Assembly: GCA_050084985.1 (NCBI GenBank)
Contig: JBITNC010000002.1
Span: forward strand, 3,100,001-3,164,000
DNA length: 64,000 nucleotides
Reading direction: 5' to 3'
Source of the DNA: Nageia nagi
Lineage: Eukaryota; Pinophyta
Shown here: piece by piece, positions 11,803 through 23,339 of the stretch
Position numbering within the stretch: the stretch's first letter is position 1
Layout: each line of letters opens with the position of its first letter
Program-made: the position numbers and the translations under genes
The notes under the pieces: generated by a model
Database searches by the model: none
The model's input: only the letters and a program-made list of their open reading frames with translations
What the model was told of the DNA's origin: nothing

Positions 11803-14123
11803 CTGATGCTTGAAGCTCAGCAGCAATTTTCGAAGAAGGCTGGCCTACTGGATAGTAGTCATCATGAAATTCGATATTTTGTTTACCAGCTGTAAGATGT
11901 TTTTGTTTGAAAGACCATTTTCCGTTATTAGGACCACTATCACTGTTGCTCGCTTCCATAAAATCGTTTATTCTATGTGGCACGTTATCTTCTATAAGAG
12001 GATAAAAGAAGTCAAAAAGGAAACCAACAGCAACACTTTGCCTATAAGCAGCCTTGGTGGTACCTTCCACAGGCATGATGCAGAGTTTAAGCACTTCTAT
12101 TGCCTCTAGAAGAATAGCTGCTGACATAACTTTATCAACTAAGAAATCCTCTAAACTAGTAGCTCTTATAGCATGCCTCACCCCAAATGCACCAAAAGCA
12201 AGTCGAACACTCTTTATAACCAGATTTCCATGAGTTTTTTTGGGTGAAATTTGAGCCAGGAAGGAAGCATTTATATAAGACACTGCATTACCCAGTGGTC
12301 TAGGGGCTGCCCTATATGTTTTGAACAACAATTTTTCATGCGACCCAACATTATCATTTCTGCCACCGTCTTCAACTAAGTAACTCGGTTTATTCCAGTA
12401 CGGAATGGATATTGACAGCAACAGTGCCCCTGAATCAAGAAAAGGTTTATCAAGGAATTCTTCCATGGTTAATATGGATTCCACTCCTTCCGTTGAAATA
12501 ACTTTGACTGATGCACCAGTTCCAAGGAGTACGGTTGCAACATCTGAATCAAAGGACAATTTTTGGGCCATAATTAAGTTGCCACCAATACTAGCAGTAT
12601 TTCTAATGAATCCGGAAGCAACCTTTTTCAGGTGATTGGCAATCCCCTGAAAGACTAAGTTCTCACAATAAACTGTTTTCCCGTGATCCAAATCACCATT
12701 TGTAATGGGATTGCCATCCTCCAAGACTTCAATAACATTGGCAATTGTTACAGCAGCTCCAACTTCAATCCCAGATTCCATTCTTTTAATTATCTGTAGC
12801 TCTGGGATGTTGCTAATATCAATGAAAAGTGTAGGTCTCATATCTTTGTAGACTCCAGCACTTGTGTTACCTACAACCAGCTTAAGCTCAACATCTTTAC
12901 CAGCCATCCCTACTCTTAAAGTTCGCAAAACCTCTTCTAAGCTGGATGGTCTTATCCACAGGCATTCTTCTCCATCAAACTCTTTGTAAACAATCTTGAA
13001 AGTGGGTCTTCTTGATACTTCACCGTTTGGGCCACACAGTTGGGTACTTGCACAATCTCTGCTCATGAGAAAATCTGGGAATGTAGAGATAGCATCTGGA
13101 TAGTATTCAGGCAACTTTTTGGAGTCGGGGAGTTCATCTTTTCTCCAAAAGGAATTGAGACCCAAGTCCTCCAAATCAACGTCTCCCGCAAAACTCTTAC
13201 AAACATCAGCAAGGGGTCTGTACCCAGTACACCTGCACAAATTGCCTGCAATGGCTTTCTCTGCATCCAATACAGAAAGACCCGAACATCCAATTTTGAT
13301 ATTATTTTTCCCATGTTTTTCCTTGGCTTCAGCCCTAGCAAGAGCAGCATAAAGTGACATACACATTCCTGGGGTGCAATACCCACACTGTGACGCATGG
13401 AAGCCTGCAATCCTCTTATGAATCGCATGAAATCCATCTCTGCAATTCCCAAGTCCCTCTGTGGTTGTGATAGAACATCCATCTATGGAACCCAACAATG
13501 TCAAGCAAGAACTTACTGAGAATTCCTCTATCTCCTTTGTTTTAGTGTTGTACTTAGATAACAGCACCACACAAGCCCCACAACCACCTTCAAACAATAG
13601 AAACAATTTTAGTACTTCCTTCAAAGGGCTACTTTCTCCACAACAGAAACAATTATTCCAATTTACAAATTGTCAACCAATTTCATGAAGAAAAAAAATC
13701 ACACTCTAAATCAAAGCAGGCTACAAGTAGATTTTTTTACTAGGCCCGTCTTCACGCTACAAACATTTATTCCAAACCTATCACCTCCTATCCAAAATCA
13801 ATAACAAAAAGATAAAATGTTGTCCACAATCTAAACAGTTACACCCGGTCCTAAGGCAGCCTACTCAACAATATCGACAAACCAAAAACATGTTTGTCTA
13901 AAGTAAAGCCGGATCTACAGGATACAATTAGATTTGTCCAAGGCCTACCTTCTCCACAGCCAAGTTTAGCTCCTTTGTACTGAGTGTGATAACGAAGATA
14001 ATTAAGCAGTGTAGTTGATGGGTTTATCTGACGTGCATCGAGTTCTTGTTTCTGCCCATTCAGAGTAAAAACCAGAGAGTGATTTCCTGTAGCATTAGCT
14101 GAATCCATTGTATGAATGTTCAA
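11803..14123 (-). CDS. Aldehyde oxidase (molybdo-flavoprotein), 5' half: exons 1 and 2
   Basis: Member of the xanthine dehydrogenase/aldehyde oxidase family, closest by eye to plant aldehyde oxidases (AAO), which oxidise aldehydes such as abscisic or indole-acetaldehyde in the cytosol using 2Fe-2S, FAD and molybdenum cofactor. Exon 1 is 14123-13949 and ends in GAAG before GT. Intron 1 (13948-13588, 361 bp) ends in AG. Exon 2 is 13587-11803, ending ...AELQASG before GT at 11802-11801. Joining restores the motif GCGEGGCGAC. The first cluster is C56, C61, C64, C86. The second is C126, C129, C176, C178 (CGYCTPG, CRCTGYR). FAD motifs are VVGNTSAG near 297 and IRNTASIGGN near 387, and a flavoprotein C-terminal domain spans about 455-560. 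About 653 residues are encoded, against about 1350 in the family: the whole molybdopterin half is missing from the window. A second possible Met lies at codon 6. The frame is intact, so function is possible if the 3' exons lie further left. Confidence 0.9.
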
Positions 14124-14420
14124 TTTTCAGTAAGTGTAATCTAGTACTGCCATTCATCTAAATTCTGAATAAGACTGTCAAAGTTTTGTGGATGGAGAAA
14201 TTTTTGTAAGATATTGGTGGCAATGTCGAAGTGCTGATAAAGTGGTATGGCCCGTTTCCCACCACGTCATGACGCCATGGACACGTGCTGTGGAATTCGG
14301 CTTCAGAAGGACGTGGGCTTGAATCGGTGGAGTTCGATGAATCGTTGAAACAGCCGTTTTTAAATTTGGCATGGATTAAATAATTTCATCCCTGCAAAGA
14401 TAGTCAAGATAACGTGATGC
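14124..14420 (-). promoter_or_regulatory. Aldehyde oxidase promoter with G-box/ABRE
   Basis: The 300 bp upstream of the start codon are GC-richer than the surroundings. They hold a palindromic G-box CACGTG at 14282-14287, read on the gene strand as GCACGTGTCC, which includes the abscisic-acid response core ACGTGTC. A nearby TGACGTGG box lies at about 14260-14267. Both lie about 140-180 bp before the ATG. Binding by bZIP or bHLH factors is known for such boxes in general and is inferred here. No convincing TATA box was found. Confidence 0.5.
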
Positions 14421-14526
14421 ATTGAAAAGACAAAAATAAGTTTTTGTGAAGTTGCAGGTATAGGATTCCATCAAATATGTCATCCTGCTCGTCATTGTGG
14501 GGAGAGAATGATCCGATCGTTGAATC

Positions 14527-14638
14527 TTCAACGCATGAAGGGGATAAGAGAATGAAAATTAATATTCAACGCATGAAGGGGATAAGAGAATGAAAATTAA
14601 TATTCAACGCATGAAGGGGATAAGAGAATGAAAATTAA
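14527..14638 (+). repeat. 38-bp promoter-upstream repeat, three copies
   Basis: Three nearly perfect copies of a 38-bp unit starting TTCAACGCATGAAGGGGATA lie at 14527, 14565 and 14603. The duplicated gene copy has only two (17082 and 17120). This one-unit difference exactly explains the drop in offset between the duplicates from 2555 to 2517. Confidence 0.95.
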
Positions 14639-15279
14639 GTGCGTGGTTGATCATCGTACTTCGTAGTAAACGATCTCAAATCGCACGATGCTCAAAGAAA
14701 ACTTTTAAGAATTTTCTTTTTAGAAGAAAAAGGTAATTTAATTAATAAAAAGTTTTTACAAATAAAAGAAAGTTTGTGGTTAGTTGAAGGTACATTTAAA
14801 AAATATTTATTAGGTAAAAATGTAAACATAAAATATTAAAATATCAAATTATTGTGTTAGAAAAGAATAAACATTAATTCTTTGTAATTATGCATTGTTA
14901 TTCATTAGTAGGATGGGATGCAGGTGCCAACTCTTATTAGTTTGGAAGGGACTATCTTCTTTGTTCTTCGCGTCTCTCCATCTGATAACTTGTTGGAAAA
15001 GAGACGAAATTTGAGACCATCCCCATTGTATTAGGAAAGTATTGTACTGATAATATATTCCAACATCCAACTGCTCCATCGGATCTATTGGGAGGATGAG
15101 AGGAATTCGCCCGTATCATTATATTGTCTCCTTGAGAAGATGCCTAAACCTAATTATGGGTAACTCATTTCAATACAAATGAGATAGAGGATGCCAACAT
15201 GAATGGGAGCACGATCGATCCTGTGAAAAGCTACTAGGAGACAATCTGCCAACTGCATAGGGAGCATTACCCCAATATA

Positions 15280-16678
15280 CTACAAAAGAGTGGGGAGATG
15301 TGAGAGCTCAAGATGAATCCCAGAGTCCATTCTTTTAATTATCTGTAGCTCTGGGATGTTGCTAATATCAATGAAAAGTGTAGGTCTCGTATCTTTGTAG
15401 ACTCCAGCACTTGGGTTACATACAACCAGCTTAAGCTCAACATCTTCTTGACCAACCACTCCTACTCTTAAAGTTCCCAAAACCTCCTCTAAGCTGGATG
15501 GCCTTATCCACACGCGTTCTTCTCCATCAAACTCATCTTTGTAAACAATCTTGAAAGTAGGTCTTCTTGATACTTCACCGTTTGGGCCACACAATTGGGT
15601 ACTTGCACAATCTCTGCTCATGAGAAAATCTGGGAATGTAGAGATAGCATCTGGATAGTATTCAGGCAACTTTTTGGAGTCGGGGAGTTCATCTTTTCTC
15701 CAAAAGGAATTGAAACCCAAGTCCTCCAAATCAACGTCGCCTGCAAAACTCTTACAAACATCAGCAAGGGGTCTGTACTCAGTACACCTGCACAAATTGC
15801 CTGCAATGGCTTTCTCTGCATCCAATACAGAAAGACCCGAACATCCAATTTTGATATCATTTTTCCCATGTTTTTCCTTGGCTTCAGCCCTAGCAAGAGC
15901 AGCATAAAGTGACATACACATTCCTGGGGTGCAATACCCACACTGTGACGCATGGAAGCCTGCAATCCTCTTATGAATCGCATGAAACCCATCTCTGTAA
16001 TTCCCAAGTCCCTCTGTGGTTGTGATAGAACATCCATCTATGGAACCCAACAATGTCAAGCAAGAACTTACTGAGAATTCCTCTATCTCCTTTGTTTTAG
16101 TGTTGTACTTAGATAACAGCACCACACAAGCCCCACAACCACCTTCAAACAATAGAAACAATTTTAGTACTTCCTTCAAAGGGCTACTTTCTCCACAACA
16201 GAAACAATTATTCCAATTTACAAATTGTCAACCAATTTCATGAAGAAAAAAAATCACACTCTAAATCAAAGCAGGCTACAAGTAGATTTTTTTACTAGGC
16301 CCGTCTTCACGCTACAAACATTTATTCCAAACCTATCACCTCCTATCCAAAATCAATAACAAAAAGATAAAATGTTGTCCACAATCTAAACAGTTACACC
16401 CGGTCCTAAGGCAGCCTACTCAACAATATCGACAAACCAAAAACATGTTTGTCTAAAGTAAAGCCGGATCTACAGGATACAATTAGATTTGTCCAAGGCC
16501 TACCTTCTCCACAGCCAAGTTTAGCTCCTTTGTACTGAGTGTGATAACGAAGATAATTAAGCAGTGTAGTTGATGGGTTTATCTGACGTGCATCGAGTTC
16601 TTGTTTCTGCCCATTCAGAGTAAAAACCAGAGAGTGATTTCCTGTAGCATTAGCTGAATCCATTGTATGAATGTTCAA
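15280..16678 (-). CDS. Truncated aldehyde oxidase duplicate
   Basis: Second copy of the aldehyde oxidase 5' region. Exon 1 is 16678-16504, the intron is 16503-16143, and partial exon 2 runs from 16142. Splice sites are conserved. The reading frame stays open for about 345 residues and crosses the duplication breakpoint at 15316 into unrelated sequence, ending at a stop at 15280. It would encode both 2Fe-2S domains and the first part of the FAD domain only. Changes from copy 1 include CRCTGYR to CRCTEYR beside the second cluster, and GNTSAG to CNPSAG in the FAD motif, which argue for relaxed constraint. It is either a transcribed pseudogene or a truncated protein. It cannot be a complete oxidase. 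Confidence 0.75.
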
Positions 16679-16975
16679 TTTTCAGTAAGTGTAATCTAGT
16701 ACTGCCATTCATCTAAATTCTGAATAAGACTGTCAAAGTTTTGTGGATGGAGAAATTTTTGTAAGATATTGGTGGCAATGTCGAAGTGCTGATAAAGTGG
16801 TATGGCCCGTTTCCCACCACGTCAAGACGCCATGGACATGTGCTGTGGAATTCGGCTTCACAAGGACGTGGGCTTGAATCGGTGGAGTTCGATGAATCGT
16901 TGAAACAGCCGTTTTTCAATTTGGCATGGATTAAATAATTTCATCACTGCAAAGATAGTCAAGATAACGTGATGC
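16679..16975 (-). promoter_or_regulatory. Duplicate promoter with mutated G-box
   Basis: Homologous to 14124-14420. The G-box CACGTG of copy 1 is CATGTG here (about 16837-16842) through a C-to-T transition, so the ACGTGTC core is lost, while the TGACGTGG box is retained. The two promoters therefore differ at one of the most likely control sites. Confidence 0.5.
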
Positions 16976-17081
16976 ATTTAAAAGACAAAAATAAGTTTTG
17001 GTGAAGTTGCAGGTATAGGATTCCATCAAATATGTCATCCTGCTCGTCATTGTGGGGACAGAATGATCCGAGCGTTGAATC

Positions 17082-17157
17082 TTCAACGCATGAAGGGGAT
17101 AAGAGAATGAAAATTAATATTCAACGCATGAAGGGGATAAGAGAATGAAAATTAAGT
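17082..17157 (+). repeat. 38-bp repeat, two copies
   Basis: Two copies of the unit seen three times at 14527-14638, at the homologous place in the second duplication unit. Confidence 0.93.
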
Positions 17158-17904
17158 GCGTGGTTGATCATCGTACTTCGTAGTAAACGATCTCAAATCG
17201 CACGATGCTCAAAGAAAACTTTTAAGAATTTTCTTTTTAGAAGAAAAAGGTAATTTAATTAATAAAAAGTTTTATCAAATAAAAGAGAAAGTTTGTGGTT
17301 AGTTGAAGGTATATTTAAAAAAATATTTATTAGGTAAAAATTATCAAATTAACTTTAGAGAAGGGTTAAGAGTCGTAAATACAAAATATTAAAATATCAA
17401 ATTGTTGTGTTAGAAAAGAATAAACATTAATTCACATCATGTGAGGAGTCTATAACCATGCATTGCCATTCATTAAAAGGGATGGGATGCAAGTCCCAAC
17501 TCTTATTAGCTTGGAAGGGACTATCTTCTTTGTTCTTCGTGTCTCCTCATCCGATAACCTGTTGGGAAGGAGACAAAAGTTGAGACCATCCCCATTGTGT
17601 TAGGAAAGTAGTGTACTGATGATATATTCCAACATGTAATTGGTCCATTAGGAGGTGGTGTAGCCTATCTATTAGGAGGACGAGAGGAACTTGCCCTTGT
17701 ATCAACATATTGTCTCTTTGGAGAAGATGCCTGAGCCCAAGTGTGGGTAGCTCATTTCAATCGCGAATGAGATAGAGGATGCCAACATGAGTGGGAGCAT
17801 GATCGATCATGTGAAGAGCTACTAGGAGACAACCTACTAACTACATAGGGAGCATTGCCCCAATACTACAAGAGAGTGCGGAGGTGTGAGAGCTCAAGAT
17901 CAAC

Positions 17905-20900
17905 CTTATGTGCTTAATCCATAATATGTAGCCAGACATTAAAGAAAATCTCTATTTTGTTAGATAAAGCAAATTCTATGGACAAAGTAGCATTTTGAAA
18001 GATAATTTTATTCCTAGACTTCCATATATGAAAAAGCAAAGTTGTACGAAAAATTTGCCACACAACTCGTAAGGGTAAAGTAAGGGTGAAAGAATCCCCC
18101 AAAAGGGCATGATGCTAAGAAACATAATAGGCATGTAGGGAGCAAAAAAGGAAGACACCTACTCCCATGTAGACATAGACCTTTTGCACAACCAAAAATT
18201 ATGCATACATGACTCAAGTTCATTATAGAAAGCACAACGAGGGTCAGGAAATCCTAAATACTTAAGTTAAGTGCTTAATGAGAGACCCTAATTCATAAGG
18301 CTCCAAACAAAAATAAAAAAAGATTTTTTGGCTCAAGATAAGAGGTTTGCATTATTGCAAAGTGTTGTTTCCAACGAGTATGTCTGGAAACAAGATCTCA
18401 TTTCTCATTTAGCCATGGCACTGTAGGTGATATTGGGGAAAGCTAATTGTAGCCAAAAGACACTTTGTAATTGAGTAAGGAGGTATCAACATGCCATTGT
18501 AATGTCCCCAATTTGGGACATTTAGATGCCATCCCTCATACCTCTTCATTGTGATTTTTAGTACTTAGATTAGGAATACTTTCTTTGTCAATATTTGTGC
18601 TTTAAAGGTAAGTGCCCAAATAAGGGTAATATGTAATTTGTTTTGGCTAAGTCAAGGGGGCCACTTTAATGTATTTAACCCCTCACACCTAGTCAACCAA
18701 CTCAAGGAGATATTGGGCCACTTAATAATATTTTATATCGTCCTACTTGGTCAACCAACTTGAGGAAAGTTATGATGTGGTTTGAGATTATATAAAGGCA
18801 AGTTAGAGCATCACTTGAAAGATCACCTTGTGAATTCGATCTTGGATCATTCAGAGCTTAAGGATTCTTCCCTTCTCTACCTTCTGGGGCTTAGGGCTAC
18901 TCCCTAGCCTAGAAATGGCTCATCTACACTTCTACATCTCTTGGAGAGATTGCACCTACCATTCTTGCCACTTGGGAGCTTGCGCCAACCATTAGGAGCC
19001 ATCTTGAAACTTACGCTAAGCTTGTGAGACTTCTTGGGACTTGTGCCATCCTTGTGGAGTGTAGTTTGAGCATTTTGAAGTCTTGGGCTTTGCTCTAGAA
19101 CTTGTTACAGGCTTGTTATATACTTACACTTATTCTTGGTTGATTATTAATGATATTAGCTCTCATATTGCATCTCTAATATGAATGAATATTCCTATAT
19201 ATTTATGCTATGCTACTATATTCATTATGCATGGGAATGTATGTGAATTAGCATGTTTTGGAGCTATAATGGTGCACTTAATATTAGATTTGGCTACTAT
19301 TGTTATATTCCAATTTGAGTGCATGTTTTGGATGGTTAATGAACATGTTCATTGATTCCCTAATTTGTGAATGAATGGGGAATTGAATTCTTAATTGGTT
19401 AAACAAGATATAATCCTTCATAAGGTTTTTAAGAATGCACGCCCATTTTATGAACAATAGAATAAGGTGTAAGCTCTAGAACAATGTCGTAAGTAGCCTT
19501 GTTAGATGGATTCAAGAGAAAAATATGCTTGAATTTATCCCAAGGGATCTAGTTCCTAGTATGCATGTTAAAGAAGTCAACAATGGTAGCAATGCCTCTC
19601 TTAAAGAACTTACAAGCATGGACCCCTTGAACTTGGACAAGAGGCATGCCCTGATAGTGAAAAAGAGAGGACCATCAAACATTGAGCTTGTTAATAGAAA
19701 GGCCTTTGTGGAAATCATTCTCTTTCCATTTAATCTAGGGCACCAACTGCTACTAAGCTTTTCAAATGCTCTTTAATACAAATAAGCCTAGAATTTTAGC
19801 AAACATCAGAGACATAATAAGGGAAGGGAAAGCCATACCCTTCCAAGCTTTTATGTTTAAAGGAAACCCAACAGAAATAAAATGTCAAATTAAAATTTTC
19901 CATGCTTATAAACCTTTAAGGGATCAAATAATCCATTTGGCACAAAGATCCATCCTCTATCGCATGTGATCTAATAGGCCCATGCCACCCAACTCCCTAG
20001 GGAGGCAACAAGTATGTCAGGCAACTTGATGAAATATTTTTTTCTCAGTGTTACTGTTCCATAGGAAGTCTCATAGAAGTTTTTCTAGTTTGTTGTAACA
20101 AGCTTGCGATGGAACCTAATAAGAAGAATAACATACATGGGTGGAGGCAAGAACTTTAGAATAGATATGAAAATTTCCATCCAAGGAAACTTTCTTAGAA
20201 TTTTAGTAGTCTAGCTTTTTCCTACCTTGCTTATCACATAATTCCACAATTGGGAGGGTGACCCATGAAATGCAAAAAAAAATTCAAGGAATTTGAAAAC
20301 TTCTCCAGGGAGAATCCAATTCCATTGGAATTGAGAAATCCATATTGACATGGTCAAGGGAGATTGCCTATAACAAAAGGTCTTCTTCTATTGGATGTTA
20401 GAGTTGGAAGCTTTATAAAATGTTTTGATGCAATCAATTGCCTTAGAGACAAATTGCTCATCTTCTTGAATGGTTAGAAATTAATCATCTACAAAATGAC
20501 TATTGATGAGTTGCCTTTGGTTATTGGGCAAAATAATCACTTAGATTTTGTCGTCAAAGGAATGTCTAGCTAGGAGGTAACCAAATGCTTCTGCTACTAA
20601 CACATAGAGTGAGGGTGTTAAAGGAAAAACTTGTCTGCATGAGCGATGAAGCCCAATAACTTTTGTTTGAATGTTGTTCAAGGAAAGAACCATAGAAGCA
20701 TCTTGAAAGATCATTCAAACTATGCAAACAAACTAGGGACCAAACCCCATGGCCTCCAACATAGAAAGAATGAACACCCATTCGATCTACTCATGATTTC
20801 TCAAAATCTAGCTTAATGAAGATAGTACGTTGATAAGAGGATTGAACCCATTCTATGCCTTCCCATACTGTTATTACATTATCCATCATGTAACAATGTT

Positions 20901-22050
20901 AGGAAGGATGTGTCAAAGGCATAAGGTGAGTGCTTTGGCAATAATCTTATAACTAACATTCAAAAGAGTGATAGGCTGCCAATTGGTAATCAACTCAGGA
21001 TCCCCTTGTTTAGGGATGAACTTGATGTTACCTTTGTTGATGATAGAACCTAGAGAGCCTATGTGTAAGGTTTCGAGGTATACCTTGTGTAAATTTGGAC
21101 CAATAAACTCCTAATAGAATTTGTAAAATTTACAGGGGAAGCCTTCTTTTCTAAGGGCTTTGCCATCCTCCATATCAGAGAGGGCTTTCTCCATCTCTTT
21201 AAGTGAAGATTTTGTCGAATACAGTTTGAAGAAAAGGTGAGAGATGAGATGGCACCACATATTTGCAATATTGTAATACTCGACCTCTATCTCAGGTGTA
21301 TGGTTAAGCTGTAAAAACTTACGTATAGTGACAAGTAAAAGAGTTGGTTATCTTAGGAAGAGACATCAACCAAATTCCATCATCATATAAGGATTTGAAT
21401 TGGGTAGATTTCCTCAGAGATCTTAACCTATGAAATAATTTTTTGGAGTCTTTGTTCCCAATATTAAGCCAATGCAATTAAGCCTTAATTTGAACTCCTT
21501 TGGCTTTGTATAACTCCACCAACTTGAGCTCATATTTGATTTGTGCAACATGGGTTTGTAAGTAAGAACTAAAAGGATTGGATTCTAACAAAAAAAAAAT
21601 CTTTAGCGATCTCATATCGAAGAGCTAAAGTGGAGTGATCATGAAATTGCATAACTTTCTTACCAAACCTACGTAGAAGGGCAAACATCATCATTCCACC
21701 ATGCAATCCATCTCATCTCACTTGAAGGTCTAGGGACCAAATTTTACACATAGTGAATGTGATAGAGCATAACATCACTATGGAGGAAGGAAGTGCTAAG
21801 AAAGAATTGGGATATATAGTGTTATTATGGAAGAGAAGTAATCTCGACTTTGAAAGTGATGGGGGAATGATCAGAGGAGATGAGGCCTAAAATAATACCC
21901 ACAAAGGGATCAAAAGTCAATCGTCGAGAGGAGAATTCTTGATGATCAGAAAGCATTGCACAGTCAAAGCATTTGAGTACTCTCTCATGGAAAACTTGGG
22001 GAAATTTCATTGCTCCCCTCCATTTTACAATGAAGATCACAATATATTCA
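17905..22050 (-). pseudogene. Decayed LINE (L1-like) retrotransposon
   Basis: Read on the minus strand. The end of an apurinic-type endonuclease domain lies at 22040-21825 and contains SDHSPITFKVEI. A linker follows, then reverse transcriptase remnants at about 20900-20300, with KLDFEK, a block near 20570-20780 matching the RT palm, and SHFVDD-like and FLTIQEDE-like words near 20480. Motifs of the connection domain lie at 19430-19980. The zinc-finger RT-associated domain follows at 18240-17930, with HNFWLCK and LLFHIWKSRNKIIFQ. Stops and frameshifts are frequent. The 5' end is truncated near 22050. The element is interrupted at about 18490-19425 by LTR-like DNA. Its 3' tail probably continues into 17440-17900, which is part of the gene duplication. 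Confidence 0.85.
18490..19425 (+). mobile_element. LTR-like insertion in the LINE (probable solo LTR)
   Basis: LINE coding similarity stops near 18490 and resumes near 19425, so these 930 bp are an insertion. The block begins TGTAATGTCCCC. It has a promoter-like ATTATATAAAGG at 18788-18798, followed by a T/C-rich leader-like stretch, as in Ty3/gypsy LTRs. No internal coding domain is present, so a solo LTR is the simplest reading. I could not confirm a target-site duplication or the exact 3' end. Confidence 0.55.
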
Positions 22051-23339
22051 TGAAATTATTTGGTTAAACACAATTTGAAAAAAACTCGGTTGCATATTTA
22101 CAACTCTAATATTCATAATGGCTTCACGAATATGCAAACATGGAAAATATTGGTAAAGGATTCATAAAGCTATTCAAGAAGATTAATTTCATGAATATAC
22201 AAAAATAAATTTTTTAAAATAACTCAGTTGCCTATTTGCAAAACTAATATATCATTTTTTAAATTAATTTTGCCAATATGATTTGCTAACAACTTCTCAT
22301 CCCCTAACTCATTCTCCATTTCCATAATTAAATTAGTGAGGAATTCCCTTAAATTTAAAACATTCACAATTTGTTCCACCTTAAACCCTATTTTATTGAC
22401 CTTTTTGGTGATAACGTCAATCTCCCTCCGCCTTTCATTAATCCATGTTTCCAAATCATCTTCCTATTCTGAAAACCATTCATATATGTTGACAATATCC
22501 TTGATAGTGGTCATTAAGCCATCATATTTATGTACGGGTGAATCTCTTATTTCAAAATAATGTTCACAAACTTGCATATAGGAGCTTCCAAATGTTCTAC
22601 ATTTCTCTTTTTATTTTCTAAATCTATTTTGTAAATTTGTCATACAATATGTAACTTCTCCAAAATCTACAAAGAAATCTACCAAATGAGGTAATTTACA
22701 ATCGAATTTCCTTAATGCCATATCCTTAGCCTGCCTTAGGGCTACTTGGCACGAAGAGGTAGCCAAATTCTCAACAATTAACCTCATTTTGGCTTCCTTT
22801 CCATTACAATATATTGAAAATAGTTCAAAGGATTTAATAAAAAATAACCTTGCATGATATACTTAGTAGTTATCATGCAATTGACTCCCTAAAATATCTA
22901 CCTAAAGATAAAGAGCCTTTTATTTTACCACAATATTGTAGTCATATTTTTCTATCTAGGTGTATTGGATGAGAAAATATGGTTTTTAATTAATTGTGAT
23001 CCTAGATGAAAGCATATTGTACATCCTACTGATGATGAAGGCGATAATAAAAATTAAATGATTAATAAAGTGAAATTGAAACATTTCATATTTTGATTTA
23101 TATTTTTATGGATGTTATGTATTTGATTACATATGCATTTTAAATGCTTATCTTTAATTAATGAAGCTTTTTGGAAAGCGGATCTAAGCACCTAAGATTA
23201 ATTGAAGTGGTTTTTCAGTTAAAATTAGCATCATAATTAATATCATGAAATTGAAGAAAAATTCACTAATTATGTCATGCTAAACATTAAAATATCAAAT
23301 AAAATGGCATTAGATTTAACATTAAAATTTGCATCAAGA
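22051..23339 (-). other. AT-rich DNA with a decayed coding-like segment
   Basis: On the minus strand about 22830-22630 reads as a clean protein-like segment (words MRLIVENLATSS and DFFVDFGEVTYC). A second open segment follows at 22454-22224 (76 codons, charged, coiled-coil-like), with one or two frame breaks between. I do not recognise the family. The rest is AT-rich with no other signal. Confidence 0.35.

Larger units (their letters stand above)
12767..15315 (-). repeat. Tandem duplication unit 1 (about 2.55 kb)
   Basis: Direct head-to-tail copy of 15316-17896. It contains half of aldehyde oxidase exon 2, intron 1, exon 1, the promoter and about 1.2 kb of upstream DNA. Coordinates in the gene part differ from unit 2 by exactly 2555. 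The left breakpoint lies inside exon 2, at the word AATCCCAGATTCCATTC. The right breakpoint falls after GAGAGCTCAAGAT. Confidence 0.93.
15316..17896 (-). repeat. Tandem duplication unit 2
   Basis: Copy of 12767-15315 lying upstream of it in the gene sense. Gene-proximal parts are nearly identical. The distal 450 bp (17440-17896 against 14880-15315) are more diverged, with several small indels. The right end abuts the coding part of a LINE on the minus strand, so the duplicated segment probably included LINE 3' sequence. Confidence 0.92.

Noticed and set aside
11810-13688. Plus-strand open frames of 75-105 codons opposite the aldehyde oxidase exons
   Set aside because: They are shadows of the minus-strand coding sequence and repeat at the same offset in the duplicate.
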